DNA of 42,392 nt, from positions 1 through 42,392 of the forward strand of contig NZ_VLKO01000014.1 in the NCBI RefSeq assembly GCF_007830355.1, given 5' to 3'. Source of the stretch: Flavobacterium tiangeerense (GTDB taxonomy: Bacteria > Bacteroidota > Bacteroidia > Flavobacteriales > Flavobacteriaceae). Both the position numbers and the translations under genes were made by a program. Of the stretch, positions 1 to 7,663 are shown one piece after another. Each line of letters starts with the position of its first letter. Position 1 is the first letter of the stretch. The notes under the pieces were generated by a model. The model saw nothing but the letters and a program-made list of their open reading frames with translations, ran no database searches and had not been told where the DNA came from.

Positions 1-284
1 CAATCTCTAAAAACTACTTGTCCAGTATCTTCGTTGAGCCATCTTCGGCGTGTGATATGCAGATAAACTTGATGACCTCGAATGGGAAAGTCTTGAACTG
101 TTATCTGGTCAAAAAAACCTTTTGAGCTTAATTTACTCTCCCGATATTCTTTAGGAATAGAATTGATTTCTTTTAAGTATAGATGAAGTATTTCTTGGTC
201 TTTTTCATAAGAAGTTAACTCAAAATAATCCACAATAATCTCTGGTAACAACAACTTGATAAGTTCTTTAAAAGAATCCTGCAT
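1..284 (-). CDS. ISAon1-type IS, N-terminal transposase ORF (cut by window edge)
   Basis: Reading leftwards from an ATG at 284-282, 94 codons stay open to the window edge. The product begins MQDSFKELIKLLLPEIIVD and contains a basic stretch (HITRRRW) followed by LNEDTGQVVFRDW. I recognise this as the short N-terminal region protein that precedes the catalytic ORF in ISAon1-type elements, which are ISL3-like. It probably helps bind the transposon ends. The rest of the element lies left of the window. The 69 bases from the start codon to position 353 hold the element's upstream end and its terminal repeat. The family call is from memory of the motif pattern; the fact of an IS is well supported by the matching repeat and catalytic ORF at the other end of the window. 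Confidence 0.8.
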   Translation of the reverse strand, partial: MQDSFKELIKLLLPEIIVDYFELTSYEKDQEILHLYLKEINSIPKEYRESKLSSKGFFDQITVQDFPIRGHQVYLHITRRRWLNEDTGQVVFRD

Positions 285-324
285 TTCTGTATTTTTTAAA
301 ATACAAATAACCGGTTTTTAATAT

Positions 325-353
325 TTCCCCACAACTTTCAGACTTGATCCGTT
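325..353 (-). repeat. Terminal inverted repeat of the left IS copy
   Basis: On the minus strand this 29-base block starts AACGGATCAA and ends TGTGGGGAA. The block at 42054-42082 has the same start and end on the plus strand, with differences only in the middle. Immediately outside the AACGG the two flanks share no similarity, so the element boundary is near 353. Confidence 0.7.
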
Positions 354-523
354 ACTTGTTGTAGACTTTTAAAAGAGTTTTTCTAAATACAAAAGTTATA
401 GAGCTAGATTTAGTGTAATTCTTGTTTTAGTGAGTATTTGTTATAATAGCAATAAGTAGGCATGTTATTGATAAAAAACAAGTTATTGTAATTTAATTTC
501 TTTTTTGTGTCGTTAATTTTATT

Positions 524-531
524 TATTTTTG
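524..531 (+). promoter_or_regulatory. Candidate -7 box (TATTTTTG) of the small PIDD protein gene
   Basis: It matches the Bacteroidota TAnnTTTG box exactly. A start of transcription 6-8 bases downstream would fall on or next to the ATG at 539, so the mRNA may be almost leaderless. No well-spaced TTG -33 element is visible (nearest TTG at 505-507, 16 bases away). Confidence 0.4.
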
Positions 532-538
532 TGTCGAC

Positions 539-751
539 ATGAAACAACTATCAAATAAATACCACCTTTCGTTTGTGTTGACTTTTGCTTTTGTAATTTT
601 TGCAAAAGCACAACCGCCACCACCACCTCCGCCAGGTGCGCCGCCACCTGTATTTCCAATTGATGACTGTGTTTTTGTGGTTATGATATTAGCTGTTTTT
701 TTAGGGATTTATCTCATTATTTATAACACAAAAAAACCTTTAGGAAGCTAA
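539..751 (+). CDS. Small secreted protein: signal peptide, polyproline, PIDD motif, C-terminal anchor
   Basis: This 70-residue protein has an N-terminal signal peptide (about residues 1-25, ending AKAQ), a run of seven prolines followed by GAPPP, the motif PIDDC, a hydrophobic helix (about residues 45-60) and a short lysine-containing tail. The architecture matches the protein at 16755-16976. Flavobacteria carry many such miniature proteins. As I recall, a Pro-Ile-Asp motif plus a transmembrane helix and basic tail has been proposed as an exosortase-type (PID-CTERM) sorting signal; that assignment is from memory and not tested here. The function is unknown. The stop codon (749-751) lies inside the 3' arm of the terminator hairpin, so the last codons and the terminator share bases. 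Confidence 0.75.
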   Translation: MKQLSNKYHLSFVLTFAFVIFAKAQPPPPPPPGAPPPVFPIDDCVFVVMILAVFLGIYLIIYNTKKPLGS

Positions 752-762
752 AGGTTTTTTTT
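737..762. terminator. Bidirectional terminator between the small protein gene and ribE
   Basis: A 7-bp stem (CCTTTAG at 737-743, CTAAAGG at 748-754) is followed by eight T on the plus strand and preceded by six A, so it can also stop ribE transcription, which ends at 770 on the minus strand. Confidence 0.8.
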
Positions 763-769
763 GTGGGTG

Positions 770-1357
770 TTATTTTGTGCTGTGAAGCCGGGATACGTAT
801 TTACCAATAACATCAAATTCTAAATTTACTTTAGTTCCAACTGTAAAAGTGTTGAAGTTGGTATGCTCATAAGTATATGGGATAATAGCGACGCTAAATC
901 TATCTTTTTGTGAATCTACTACGGTTAAACTAACGCCGTTTACAGTAATAGATCCTTTTTCGATTGTTATATTATTCAAATTACTGTCGTATTCAAACGT
1001 GTATTTCCAGCTCCCGTTCGTTTCATCGGCTTGAATGCAAGTACCTACTTGGTCAACATGTCCTTGTACAATATGTCCGTCAAGCCTATCACCAAGCTTC
1101 ATAGCGCGTTCCAGGTTTACAATATCATTTGCACTCCAGTGAGATAGGTTGGTTTTTTGTAAAGTTTCATCTATGGCAGTCACTGTGTAGCGGTCATCTT
1201 GTATGGATACTACTGTCAGGCATACTCCGTTATGTGCTACGCTTTGGTCTATTTTAAGTTCATTTGTTATAGAAGAGCTGATGGTAATATGCACATTAGA
1301 ATTCTCTTTTCGTATATCTTGGATAGTACCAAGTGTTTCTATAATTCCTGTAAACAT
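770..1357 (-). CDS. ribE: Riboflavin synthase, alpha chain
   Basis: The enzyme dismutates two molecules of 6,7-dimethyl-8-ribityllumazine to riboflavin and the ribityl pyrimidine, the last step of riboflavin synthesis in the cytoplasm. The product is 195 residues with the family's start MFTGIIE and two repeated lumazine-binding halves, seen as NGVCLTV in the first and NGVSLTV in the second; GHIVQGHVD marks the second half. An upstream in-frame extension of 14 residues exists, but MFTGIIE is the conserved N-terminus, so I start at 1357. It is transcribed alone, divergently from pdxA. No FMN riboswitch is visible in the short leader. The symbol ribC is used for the same gene in some species. 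Confidence 0.96.
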   Translation of the reverse strand: MFTGIIETLGTIQDIRKENSNVHITISSSITNELKIDQSVAHNGVCLTVVSIQDDRYTVTAIDETLQKTNLSHWSANDIVNLERAMKLGDRLDGHIVQGHVDQVGTCIQADETNGSWKYTFEYDSNLNNITIEKGSITVNGVSLTVVDSQKDRFSVAIIPYTYEHTNFNTFTVGTKVNLEFDVIGKYVSRLHSTK

Positions 1358-1374
1358 TTCTTGTTTTATTTTAC

Positions 1375-1382
1375 TAAATTTG
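1375..1382 (+). promoter_or_regulatory. Candidate -7 box (TAAATTTG) of pdxA
   Basis: It matches TAnnTTTG exactly and predicts a start near 1389 and a leader of about 26 bases before the pdxA ATG. It sits only five bases from the opposing ribE box. Confidence 0.5.
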
Positions 1383-1387
1383 CAGTT

Positions 1388-1395
1388 CAAAATTA
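1388..1395 (-). promoter_or_regulatory. Candidate -7 box (TAATTTTG) of ribE
   Basis: On the minus strand this matches TAnnTTTG and predicts a transcript start near 1381, about 24 bases before the ribE ATG. It faces the pdxA box, so each box lies in the first transcribed bases of the other gene. Confidence 0.5.
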
Positions 1396-1414
1396 GCAAT
1401 AAATAACGGTAGTC

Positions 1415-2464
1415 ATGGTGAAAAATGCAGAAAATATAATTGTAGGGATTTCTATAGGAGATTTAAACGGTATTGGAAGCGAGGTAGTTTTGAAAACATT
1501 TGAGGATTCTCGAATGTTAGAAATGTGTACTCCAGTTATTTTTGCAAATGTAAAAATGTTAACTTTTATTAAAAAAACATTTCAATCTACATCATTGTTG
1601 CACGGAATAGACGAGTTAGACCAACTTGTTCATGGTAAAGTTAATGTTTTAAATGTTTGGAAGGAAGGAGTAGAGTTAAATCTTGGCAAATCTGATGTTA
1701 AAGCAGGAGAGTATGCAATTAAGTCTTTTGTAGCAGCCACAACAGCGCTAAAGGAAGGTGGAATTGATGTGTTAGTAACTGCTCCTATTAACAAATCTAA
1801 TATACAATCGGAAGAGTTTGCATTTCCGGGACATACAGATTATTTGGATCAAGAATTAGAGGGAAATGCATTGATGTTGATGGTTCAAGATAATTTGAGA
1901 GTAGGTTTGCTTACAGATCATATTCCTTTAAGTGAAGTTGCATCGCATCTTACTGAGGAGTTAATTGTTAGAAAGATAGAAACAATCAAGCAATCTTTAA
2001 TTCAAGATTTTAGTATAAATAAGCCGAAAATTGCTGTGTTGGGACTAAATCCTCACTGTGGCGATGGCGGAGTGATAGGGAATGAGGAAAATTTAGTTTT
2101 GAAACCGGTTTTAAAAAAAATATTTGATAAAGGAACACTTGTTTTTGGGCCTTTTTCAGCAGATGGTTTTTTTGGAAGTAATCAATACGAAAAATACGAC
2201 GCTATAATAGCAACCTATCATGATCAAGGATTGATACCTTTTAAAACATTGTCTTTTGGCAAAGGAGTAAATTATACAGCAGGTTTAAATAAAATTAGAA
2301 CTTCGCCAGATCACGGGACGGCTTATGAAATCGCGGGTAAAGGTATTGCTGATTTCAATTCATTTAAAGAGGCGGTTTATTTAGCTATTGATGTGTTTCA
2401 TTCTAGAAATCAATATGCCGAAATCAGTAAAAAACCGCTTAGAATAAAAGAAAAACAGTTGTGA
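1415..2464 (+). CDS. pdxA: 4-hydroxythreonine-4-phosphate dehydrogenase
   Basis: PdxA oxidises 4-phosphohydroxy-L-threonine with NAD; the product decarboxylates and is joined by PdxJ with deoxyxylulose 5-phosphate to make pyridoxine 5'-phosphate. The product is 349 residues, typical for the family. Family motifs visible are the N-terminal ISIGDLNGIGSEV, TAPINKSNI, the metal-ligand region FPGHTDYL, YHDQGLIPFK and the C-terminal DHGTAYEIAGKG. The ATG at 1415 follows a candidate promoter box and gives a natural N-terminus. DUF177 and rpmF follow after 85 bases with their own promoter-like box, an order common in flavobacteria. Confidence 0.96.
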   Translation: MVKNAENIIVGISIGDLNGIGSEVVLKTFEDSRMLEMCTPVIFANVKMLTFIKKTFQSTSLLHGIDELDQLVHGKVNVLNVWKEGVELNLGKSDVKAGEYAIKSFVAATTALKEGGIDVLVTAPINKSNIQSEEFAFPGHTDYLDQELEGNALMLMVQDNLRVGLLTDHIPLSEVASHLTEELIVRKIETIKQSLIQDFSINKPKIAVLGLNPHCGDGGVIGNEENLVLKPVLKKIFDKGTLVFGPFSADGFFGSNQYEKYDAIIATYHDQGLIPFKTLSFGKGVNYTAGLNKIRTSPDHGTAYEIAGKGIADFNSFKEAVYLAIDVFHSRNQYAEISKKPLRIKEKQL

Positions 2465-2507
2465 ACAAAAAAAAGTGAATAAGATTATTAGATTTGCAAT
2501 AAATTTA

Positions 2508-2515
2508 TATCTTTG
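2508..2515 (+). promoter_or_regulatory. Candidate -7 box (TATCTTTG) of the DUF177-rpmF operon
   Basis: An exact TAnnTTTG match 34 bases before the ATG at 2550. The GTG at 2541 would lie about 20 bases past the predicted start, so both starts stay possible. Confidence 0.5.
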
Positions 2516-2549
2516 CACTCCCGAAGTTTAGGGTCAAATTGTGGTTAAA

Positions 2550-3092
2550 ATGAAGAACACGAAAGAATATTTGATACCTTTTATAGGTTTGAAGCTAGGG
2601 AAACATAATTTTGAATATCAAATTGATAATAAGTTCTTTGAAATCTTTGATTACAATGAATATCAAGATTCAAATATCAAAGTAAATGTAGTTTTAGATA
2701 AAAAAAGTACATTTCTAGAATTAAGTTTTAAACACAAAGGATATGTAAATGTTCCTTGTGACTTGACCAGTGAAGATTTTAACTTAACTGTAAAAGGAAA
2801 AATGAAACTTATAGTTCGTTTTGGTGAAGAATTTAACAATGATAATGAGGAGTTATTAATACTTCCTCACGGAGAGTTTGAGATAGATATAGCACAATAT
2901 ATTTATGAAATGATTGTGTTGTCAGTTCCTTTAAGACGGGTTCATCCTGGCGTAAAAGACGGTACTTTGCAAACAGAAGCTTTGCAAAAACTAAGTGAAC
3001 TTGCTGTAAGCGAAGAGAAAGAAGAAATTAAAGAAGAAGAAAATATTGACCCGCGATGGGACAAATTAAAGCAACTATTAACGGATAAATAA
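2550..3092 (+). CDS. YceD family protein (DUF177), 23S rRNA accumulation factor
   Basis: This 180-residue protein begins MKNTKEYLIPFIGLKLGKH and has the family's core: a domain with CDLTSEDFNLTVKGKMKLIVRFGEE followed by the acidic region and the conserved PLRRVHPG. In E. coli the YceD family affects 23S rRNA accumulation, and the gene sits directly before rpmF in most bacteria, as here (9 bases apart). The C-terminus is rich in Glu and Lys and ends DPRWDKLKQLL, usual for Bacteroidota members. Here the two Cys positions of the family are reduced to one in the CDL motif. A GTG start three codons upstream is possible; the ATG is preferred. Its exact role is unknown. Confidence 0.88.
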   Translation: MKNTKEYLIPFIGLKLGKHNFEYQIDNKFFEIFDYNEYQDSNIKVNVVLDKKSTFLELSFKHKGYVNVPCDLTSEDFNLTVKGKMKLIVRFGEEFNNDNEELLILPHGEFEIDIAQYIYEMIVLSVPLRRVHPGVKDGTLQTEALQKLSELAVSEEKEEIKEEENIDPRWDKLKQLLTDK

Positions 3093-3101
3093 TATAGTAA
3101 A

Positions 3102-3296
3102 ATGGCACATCCTAAGAGAAAAATCTCCAAAACAAGAAGAGATAAGAGAAGAACACATTATAAAGCTACTGTAGCACAAATTGCAACTTGTCCTATCACA
3201 GGAGAAGCGCACTTATACCACAGAGCATACTGGCACGAAGGTAAAATGTATTACAGAGGGCAAGTTGTTATAGATAAATCTGTAGCTGTTGCTTAA
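3102..3296 (+). CDS. rpmF: 50S ribosomal protein L32
   Basis: L32 is a small component of the large ribosomal subunit. The product is 64 residues, beginning [17 protein letters not shown], with the family's basic N-terminus and the later segment [24 protein letters not shown] reduced to a single Cys. The usual zinc-ribbon pairs of L32 are therefore incomplete: only one cysteine is present, consistent with the zinc-independent type. It is cotranscribed with the YceD-like gene and followed by a strong terminator. Confidence 0.97.
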   Translation: MAHPKRKISKTRRDKRRTHYKATVAQIATCPITGEAHLYHRAYWHEGKMYYRGQVVIDKSVAVA

Positions 3297-3319
3297 TACA
3301 TTACGGTAAATGATATTCG

Positions 3320-3346
3320 AACTCTCACATCGTGAGAGTTTTTTTT
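3320..3346 (+). terminator. Terminator after rpmF
   Basis: A perfect 9-bp stem (AACTCTCAC at 3320-3328, GTGAGAGTT at 3332-3340) with a three-base loop and a run of T to 3346. Confidence 0.9.
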
Positions 3347-3471
3347 GTTGATTATAATTAGAGCTAATTATAAAGCAACACATTCAGAAAAAAAATGAAA
3401 ATTTTTTTGTAATTTTCACGTCTTTTAAAAAATTTTCAAATGGAAACATTTGACTTGAAATAAATGCAACA

Positions 3472-4470
3472 ATGAATACAATCACAGCCGCAATAACCGC
3501 TGTTGGTGCCTACGTACCTGATTTTGTACTTTCGAACAAAGTATTAGAAACAATGGTTGATACCAATGACGAATGGATTACTTCACGTACAGGAATTAAA
3601 GAGAGAAGAATACTTAAGGATACAGATAAAGGAACCTCTTTTTTAGCTATAAAAGCTGCTCAAGATTTGATAGCAAAAGCTAATATTGATCCTCTTGAAA
3701 TTGATATGGTGATATTGGCCTCAGCTACACCAGATATGCCTGTAGCTTCAACTGGAGTTTTTGTAGCCACACAAATAGGTGCTACAAATGCATTTGCATA
3801 TGACTTGCAAGCTGCATGTTCTAGTTTTTTATATGGTATGTCAACCGCATCAGCTTACATAGCCTCAGGAAAATATAAAAAAGTACTGTTAATAGGTGCT
3901 GATAAAATGTCCTCAATTGTAGATTATACAGATAGAGCTACTTGTATCATTTTTGGTGATGGTGCAGGAGCCGTATTGTTTGAGCCTAACTATGAAGGAT
4001 TAGGTTTGCAAGACGAATATTTGCGTAGCGATGGAGTAGGGAGAGATTTTTTAAAGATAGATGCAGGAGGATCACTTAATCCTACATCATATGAAACCGT
4101 TAGAGACAATAAGCACAGTATTGTGCAGGATGGTAAAACTGTTTTTAAATACGCAGTAACTAACATGGCCGATGCTAGTGAATTGATACTAAAAAGAAAT
4201 AATTTGACCAATACTGATGTTGATTGGTTGGTTCCTCATCAAGCAAATAAACGTATTATTGACGCTACAGCAAGCAGAATGGAGCTTGAAGACTCTAAAG
4301 TACTTGTAAATATTGAGAAATATGGCAATACCACGTCAGCTACTTTACCTTTAGTTTTATATGACTTTGAGCACTTGTTAAAAAAAGGGGACAACATAAT
4401 TTTAGCAGCATTTGGTGGTGGATTCACTTGGGGATCTATTTATTTAAAATGGGCTTACGATAAAAAATAA
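3472..4470 (+). CDS. fabH: Beta-ketoacyl-ACP synthase III
   Basis: FabH condenses an acyl-CoA primer with malonyl-ACP to begin type II fatty acid synthesis. The product is 332 residues with the catalytic triad in place: Cys116 in DLQAACSSF, His256 in VPHQANKRI and Asn286 in EKYGNTTSA. The N-terminus contains TSRTGIKERR and the C-terminus ends with the conserved GGGFTWGS. It follows the rpmF terminator and leads the accB-accC cluster, so initiation enzyme and acetyl-CoA carboxylase subunits are probably made together. The plsX gene that lies between rpmF and fabH in proteobacteria is absent, as is usual in flavobacteria. Confidence 0.97.
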   Translation: MNTITAAITAVGAYVPDFVLSNKVLETMVDTNDEWITSRTGIKERRILKDTDKGTSFLAIKAAQDLIAKANIDPLEIDMVILASATPDMPVASTGVFVATQIGATNAFAYDLQAACSSFLYGMSTASAYIASGKYKKVLLIGADKMSSIVDYTDRATCIIFGDGAGAVLFEPNYEGLGLQDEYLRSDGVGRDFLKIDAGGSLNPTSYETVRDNKHSIVQDGKTVFKYAVTNMADASELILKRNNLTNTDVDWLVPHQANKRIIDATASRMELEDSKVLVNIEKYGNTTSATLPLVLYDFEHLLKKGDNIILAAFGGGFTWGSIYLKWAYDKK

Positions 4471-4493
4471 ATTTAAACTAAAAACAAATAATC

Positions 4494-4973
4494 ATGGATT
4501 TAAAAGAAATTCAAAATCTAATCAAGTTTGTAGCAAATTCAGGTGTTGCAGAAGTTAAATTAGAAATGGATGATGTGAAAATTACCATTAGAACCACTTT
4601 AGAAGGAAATGTAACTGAGACTACATACGTGCAACAAATGCCAGCACAGGCTGCAATTCCTCAGGCAGTAGCGCCTCAGCAAATTGCTCCAGTTGCAGCA
4701 ACTCCAGAAGCACCAGCTGTAGAAAACGCGCATTATATTACTATTAAGTCACCAATTATTGGAACTTTTTATAGAAAACCATCACCAGACAAACCAATGT
4801 TTGTTGAAGTAGGTAAATCAATTGGAAAAGGTGATGTTTTATGTGTAATTGAAGCCATGAAATTATTTAACGAAATTGAGTCTGAAGTTTCAGGTAAGAT
4901 TGTTAAAATATTGGTAGATGATATGTCGCCAGTTGAGTTTGATCAACCGTTATTTTTAGTTGATCCATCATAA
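4494..4973 (+). CDS. accB: Biotin carboxyl carrier protein of acetyl-CoA carboxylase
   Basis: AccB carries the biotin that shuttles carboxyl groups between AccC and the carboxyltransferase. The product is 159 residues: an N-terminal part, an Ala/Pro/Gln-rich flexible linker (about residues 48-78) and a C-terminal biotinyl domain. The biotinylated lysine is Lys123 in [23 protein letters not shown] is the conserved start of the domain. It begins 23 bases after fabH and precedes accC by 94 bases, with no terminator between. Confidence 0.97.
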   Translation: MDLKEIQNLIKFVANSGVAEVKLEMDDVKITIRTTLEGNVTETTYVQQMPAQAAIPQAVAPQQIAPVAATPEAPAVENAHYITIKSPIIGTFYRKPSPDKPMFVEVGKSIGKGDVLCVIEAMKLFNEIESEVSGKIVKILVDDMSPVEFDQPLFLVDPS

Positions 4974-5067
4974 AGAAATTTTAAATTATAAAATTATTTT
5001 TGATATCGAATATTTCGAAAATCAATAGGACTTAGATTTAAAATTTACATTTAAAATTTCAAATAAG

Positions 5068-6414
5068 ATGTTTAAAAAAATATTAATTGCAAATAGAGGT
5101 GAGATTGCGTTGCGCGTTATTAGAACGTGTAAAGAAATGGGCATAAAAACAGTTGCAGTATACTCTACTGCTGATGCTGATAGTTTGCACGTGAAATTTG
5201 CTGACGAAGCGGTTTGCATAGGACCTCCTCCAAGTAATTTATCTTACTTAAAAATGTCAAATATTATTGCAGCTGCCGAAATTACAAACGCAGATGCAAT
5301 CCATCCAGGGTATGGTTTTTTATCTGAAAATTCAAAATTTTCAAAGATATGCCAAGAACATGGTATAAAATTCATTGGGGCTTCTCCAGAAATGATTGAT
5401 AGAATGGGAGACAAAGCCTCTGCTAAGTCGACTATGATTGAAGCAGGTGTTCCATGTGTTCCAGGTTCTGTTGGGATTTTAGAATCTTACGAACAAGCGT
5501 TACAATTAGCAAGAGAGTTCGGATTTCCAGTTATGTTAAAAGCTACTGCTGGAGGTGGAGGAAAAGGAATGCGTGCCGTTTGGAAAGAAGAAGATTTATT
5601 GAAAGCATGGGAAAGTGCTCGTCAAGAATCGGCTGCGGCTTTTGGTAATGACGGAATGTATCTTGAAAAATTAATCGAGGAACCACGTCACATCGAAATT
5701 CAAGTTGTGGGTGATGCTTACGGTAAAGCCTGTCACTTATCTGAAAGAGATTGTTCTGTACAAAGACGTCATCAAAAACTTACTGAAGAAACTCCTTCGC
5801 CTTTCATGACTGACGAGTTGCGTCAAGCTATGGGTGCAGCAGCAGTAAAAGCTGCTGAGTTTATTAAGTATGAAGGTGCTGGTACAGTTGAATTCTTAGT
5901 AGATAAGCACCGTAACTTCTACTTTATGGAAATGAATACGCGTATTCAAGTAGAACATCCTATTACTGAACAAGTAATTGACTATGACTTAATACGAGAG
6001 CAAATCCTTGTTGCTGCAGGTGTGCCTATTTCAGGTAAAAACTATTTACCACAATTACACGCTATTGAGTGTCGTATTAATGCAGAAGATCCTTATAATG
6101 ATTTTCGCCCTTCACCAGGAAAAATTACTACGTTGCACATGCCAGGCGGACATGGAGTTCGCTTAGATACACACGTGTATTCAGGTTATACAATTCCACC
6201 AAATTACGATTCAATGATTGCAAAACTGATTACTACTGCTCAATCTCGTGAAGAAGCAATTAGTAAAATGAGAAGAGCTTTAGACGAATTTGTTATAGAA
6301 GGAATCAAAACGACAATTCCATTCCACAGACAATTAATGGATGATCCACGTTACATTGTGGGTGATTATACCACCGCTTTTATGGATACTTTTAAAATGA
6401 ACGATCCGGAATAA
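5068..6414 (+). CDS. accC: Acetyl-CoA carboxylase, biotin carboxylase subunit
   Basis: AccC carboxylates the biotin on AccB with ATP and bicarbonate. The product is 448 residues, the usual length. It shows the N-terminal [16 protein letters not shown], the ATP-grasp glycine loop ([12 protein letters not shown]), [12 protein letters not shown], and the catalytic [15 protein letters not shown]. The C-terminal biotin carboxylase domain includes the conserved ECRINAEDP. It ends the fabH-accB-accC group and is followed by a strong terminator. Confidence 0.98.
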   Translation: MFKKILIANRGEIALRVIRTCKEMGIKTVAVYSTADADSLHVKFADEAVCIGPPPSNLSYLKMSNIIAAAEITNADAIHPGYGFLSENSKFSKICQEHGIKFIGASPEMIDRMGDKASAKSTMIEAGVPCVPGSVGILESYEQALQLAREFGFPVMLKATAGGGGKGMRAVWKEEDLLKAWESARQESAAAFGNDGMYLEKLIEEPRHIEIQVVGDAYGKACHLSERDCSVQRRHQKLTEETPSPFMTDELRQAMGAAAVKAAEFIKYEGAGTVEFLVDKHRNFYFMEMNTRIQVEHPITEQVIDYDLIREQILVAAGVPISGKNYLPQLHAIECRINAEDPYNDFRPSPGKITTLHMPGGHGVRLDTHVYSGYTIPPNYDSMIAKLITTAQSREEAISKMRRALDEFVIEGIKTTIPFHRQLMDDPRYIVGDYTTAFMDTFKMNDPE

Positions 6415-6439
6415 ACACTTGTTTGTTGAACAATATAAA

Positions 6440-6475
6440 AATCCCGTCAAATATTTTTTTGACGGGATTTTTTTT
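6440..6475 (+). terminator. Terminator after accC
   Basis: An 11-bp stem (AATCCCGTCAA at 6440-6450, TTGACGGGATT at 6459-6469) followed by a T run to 6475. Confidence 0.9.
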
Positions 6476-6833
6476 GATACTACTGTTACTATACTATTTA
6501 GACTTATAAAAGGAACTAAAGAAGTGGAATGCATTTTTTTATACCATACAAATTATTTAGTTCGGCTACTCTCATGATTTTTTAAAAAGAACCTTCCATC
6601 AGTGTAAGGTTCTTTTTGGTTATGGATTCAAATAAATTTAACCAACTGTGTATTTATTACACAGTTTTACATTATTTTTTCTCGTTTTACACAGTACAGA
6701 CTTAAATGTAAAATTTGTAACTAGTTTAAAAATAGTTAATTATGATAATGGATAGTTGTGTTTTAAAATTGGTATGATTATTCTATTATCATTAGTATTA
6801 AAACTAATTATATAATCTTAAATATTACATCAC
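6476..6833. other. Intergenic stretch with a second terminator and an inverted repeat
   Basis: I see no convincing gene here. A second terminator-like hairpin lies at 6584-6617 (12-bp arms), about 110 bases beyond the accC terminator. A perfect 9-bp inverted repeat follows at 6644-6666 (AACTGTGTA, five-base loop, TACACAGTT), and its right half recurs near 6686-6693. The remaining bases up to 6833 are AT-rich and presumably hold the promoter of the PepSY-like pair; no exact TAnnTTTG box is visible there. Confidence 0.5.
6584..6617. terminator. Isolated terminator-like hairpin
   Basis: The arms AAAAAGAACCTT (6584-6595) and AAGGTTCTTTTT (6606-6617) pair perfectly around a ten-base loop. The A-rich and T-rich ends allow action in both directions. 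No gene ends just upstream, so it may close an unrecognised short transcript or act as backup for accC. Confidence 0.6.
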
Positions 6834-7130
6834 ATGAAAAAGTTAATCGTATCAGCAGCAATTGTCTTGGGGAGTTTTTCAACTTTTGCAACACCAGTTC
6901 TAAACGCAAATAAAGAATTGCAAACAGTAAATGTGCAAGAGGAATACACAGAAGTTAAATTAGAAGAAGTTCCTACAGCTGTAAAAGAAGCATTAAAAAA
7001 AGCATATCCTGAAGCAGTTTTAGATAAGGCTTATGTTAATCCTAAAAAAGAGTATAAACTAGACATTACTATTGGGGACAAAAAAGGAAGTCTTTTTGCA
7101 GATGAATCAGGAAAATGGATTCAAAAATAA
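6834..7130 (+). CDS. PepSY-like small secreted protein, copy 1
   Basis: This 98-residue protein has a signal peptide (MKKLIVSAAIVLGSFSTFAT, about 20 residues) and a single PepSY-like domain with the repeating pattern VPTAVKEALKKAYPEAVLDKA followed by beta strands ending FADESGKWIQK (motif positions about 47-98). Such periplasmic or outer-surface proteins are frequent in Bacteroidota; a role in inhibiting or binding proteins has been proposed for PepSY domains, but nothing is established for this family. It is about 85 per cent identical to the next gene, 32 bases downstream, showing recent tandem duplication. The signal peptides are identical. Confidence 0.8.
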   Translation: MKKLIVSAAIVLGSFSTFATPVLNANKELQTVNVQEEYTEVKLEEVPTAVKEALKKAYPEAVLDKAYVNPKKEYKLDITIGDKKGSLFADESGKWIQK

Positions 7131-7162
7131 AGAGTATACATAAACATTAAAAATTAAATATC

Positions 7163-7459
7163 ATGAAAAAGTTAATAGTATCAGCAGCAATTGTTTTGGG
7201 GAGTTTTTCAACTTTTGCAACACCAGTTCTAAATGCTAAAAAAGTATTGCAAACAGTAAATATGCAAGAGGAATACACAGAAATTAAACTAGAAGAAGTT
7301 CCTGCAGCCATAACAGAAGCATTAAAAAAAGCATATCCTGACGCAGTTTTAGATAAGGCCTATGTAAATGCTAATAAAGAGTACAAATTAGACATTACAC
7401 AAGGAGACAAAAAAGGAAATTTATTTGCCGACGCAAACGGGAAATGGATTCAAAAGTAG
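7163..7459 (+). CDS. PepSY-like small secreted protein, copy 2
   Basis: The 98-residue tandem paralogue of the preceding gene has the same signal peptide and domain; about 14 substitutions separate them, most after residue 25. Both probably lie on one transcript ending at the terminator at 7565-7603. A more divergent remnant of a third copy follows directly. The function is unknown; the export signal and PepSY-like pattern are the only clues. Confidence 0.8.
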   Translation: MKKLIVSAAIVLGSFSTFATPVLNAKKVLQTVNMQEEYTEIKLEEVPAAITEALKKAYPDAVLDKAYVNANKEYKLDITQGDKKGNLFADANGKWIQK

Positions 7460-7467
7460 TCTTTTGT

Positions 7468-7545
7468 GATGTATCGAAAATTACAGTTGGAGACCAGAAC
7501 GCTACTGTATATGCGGATGTTAATGGCAACTGGATCAATAAATAA
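7468..7545 (+). pseudogene. Decayed third PepSY-like copy (C-terminal remnant)
   Basis: In the frame one base back from copy 2, the sequence encodes DVSKITVGDQNATVYADVNG and then NWINK before TAA at 7543-7545. This aligns with the last 25 residues of copy 2 (YKLDITQGDKKGNLFADANG then KWIQK). The frame has no family-like upstream part; the nearest ATG (7444) lies inside copy 2. It is therefore the 3' end of an older, divergent family member whose 5' part was lost, perhaps in the recombination that produced copies 1 and 2. It could be expressed as a 33-residue peptide, but that is unlikely to be functional. Confidence 0.75.
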
Positions 7546-7564
7546 TTAGGTAATTTTTATTTTT

Positions 7565-7603
7565 AAAAAAGAGAGATTGTTTTTAACAGTCTCTCTTTTT
7601 TTT
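7565..7603 (+). terminator. Terminator after the PepSY-like genes
   Basis: The arms AAAAAAGAGAGA (7565-7576) and its complement (about 7590-7602) form the stem base, extended by a partly paired TTGTT/AACAG top and followed by T residues. Confidence 0.85.
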
Positions 7604-7663
7604 GAAATAATTAGGACAATACTATTTAAATAACTTTAATTTAGCAGTAAAGTTTAAAACACA

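Larger units (their letters stand above)
1..353 (-). mobile_element. Partial ISAon1/ISL3-like insertion sequence, upstream end
   Basis: This is the 5' end of an IS element, comprising the N-terminal transposase ORF and the outer terminal repeat at 325-353. The body runs off the left edge. The element reads on the minus strand, the same orientation as the partial copy at the right edge. Confidence 0.75.

Noticed and set aside
1199..1406. Plus-strand ORFs inside ribE
   Set aside because: Antisense shadows of riboflavin synthase with no motifs.
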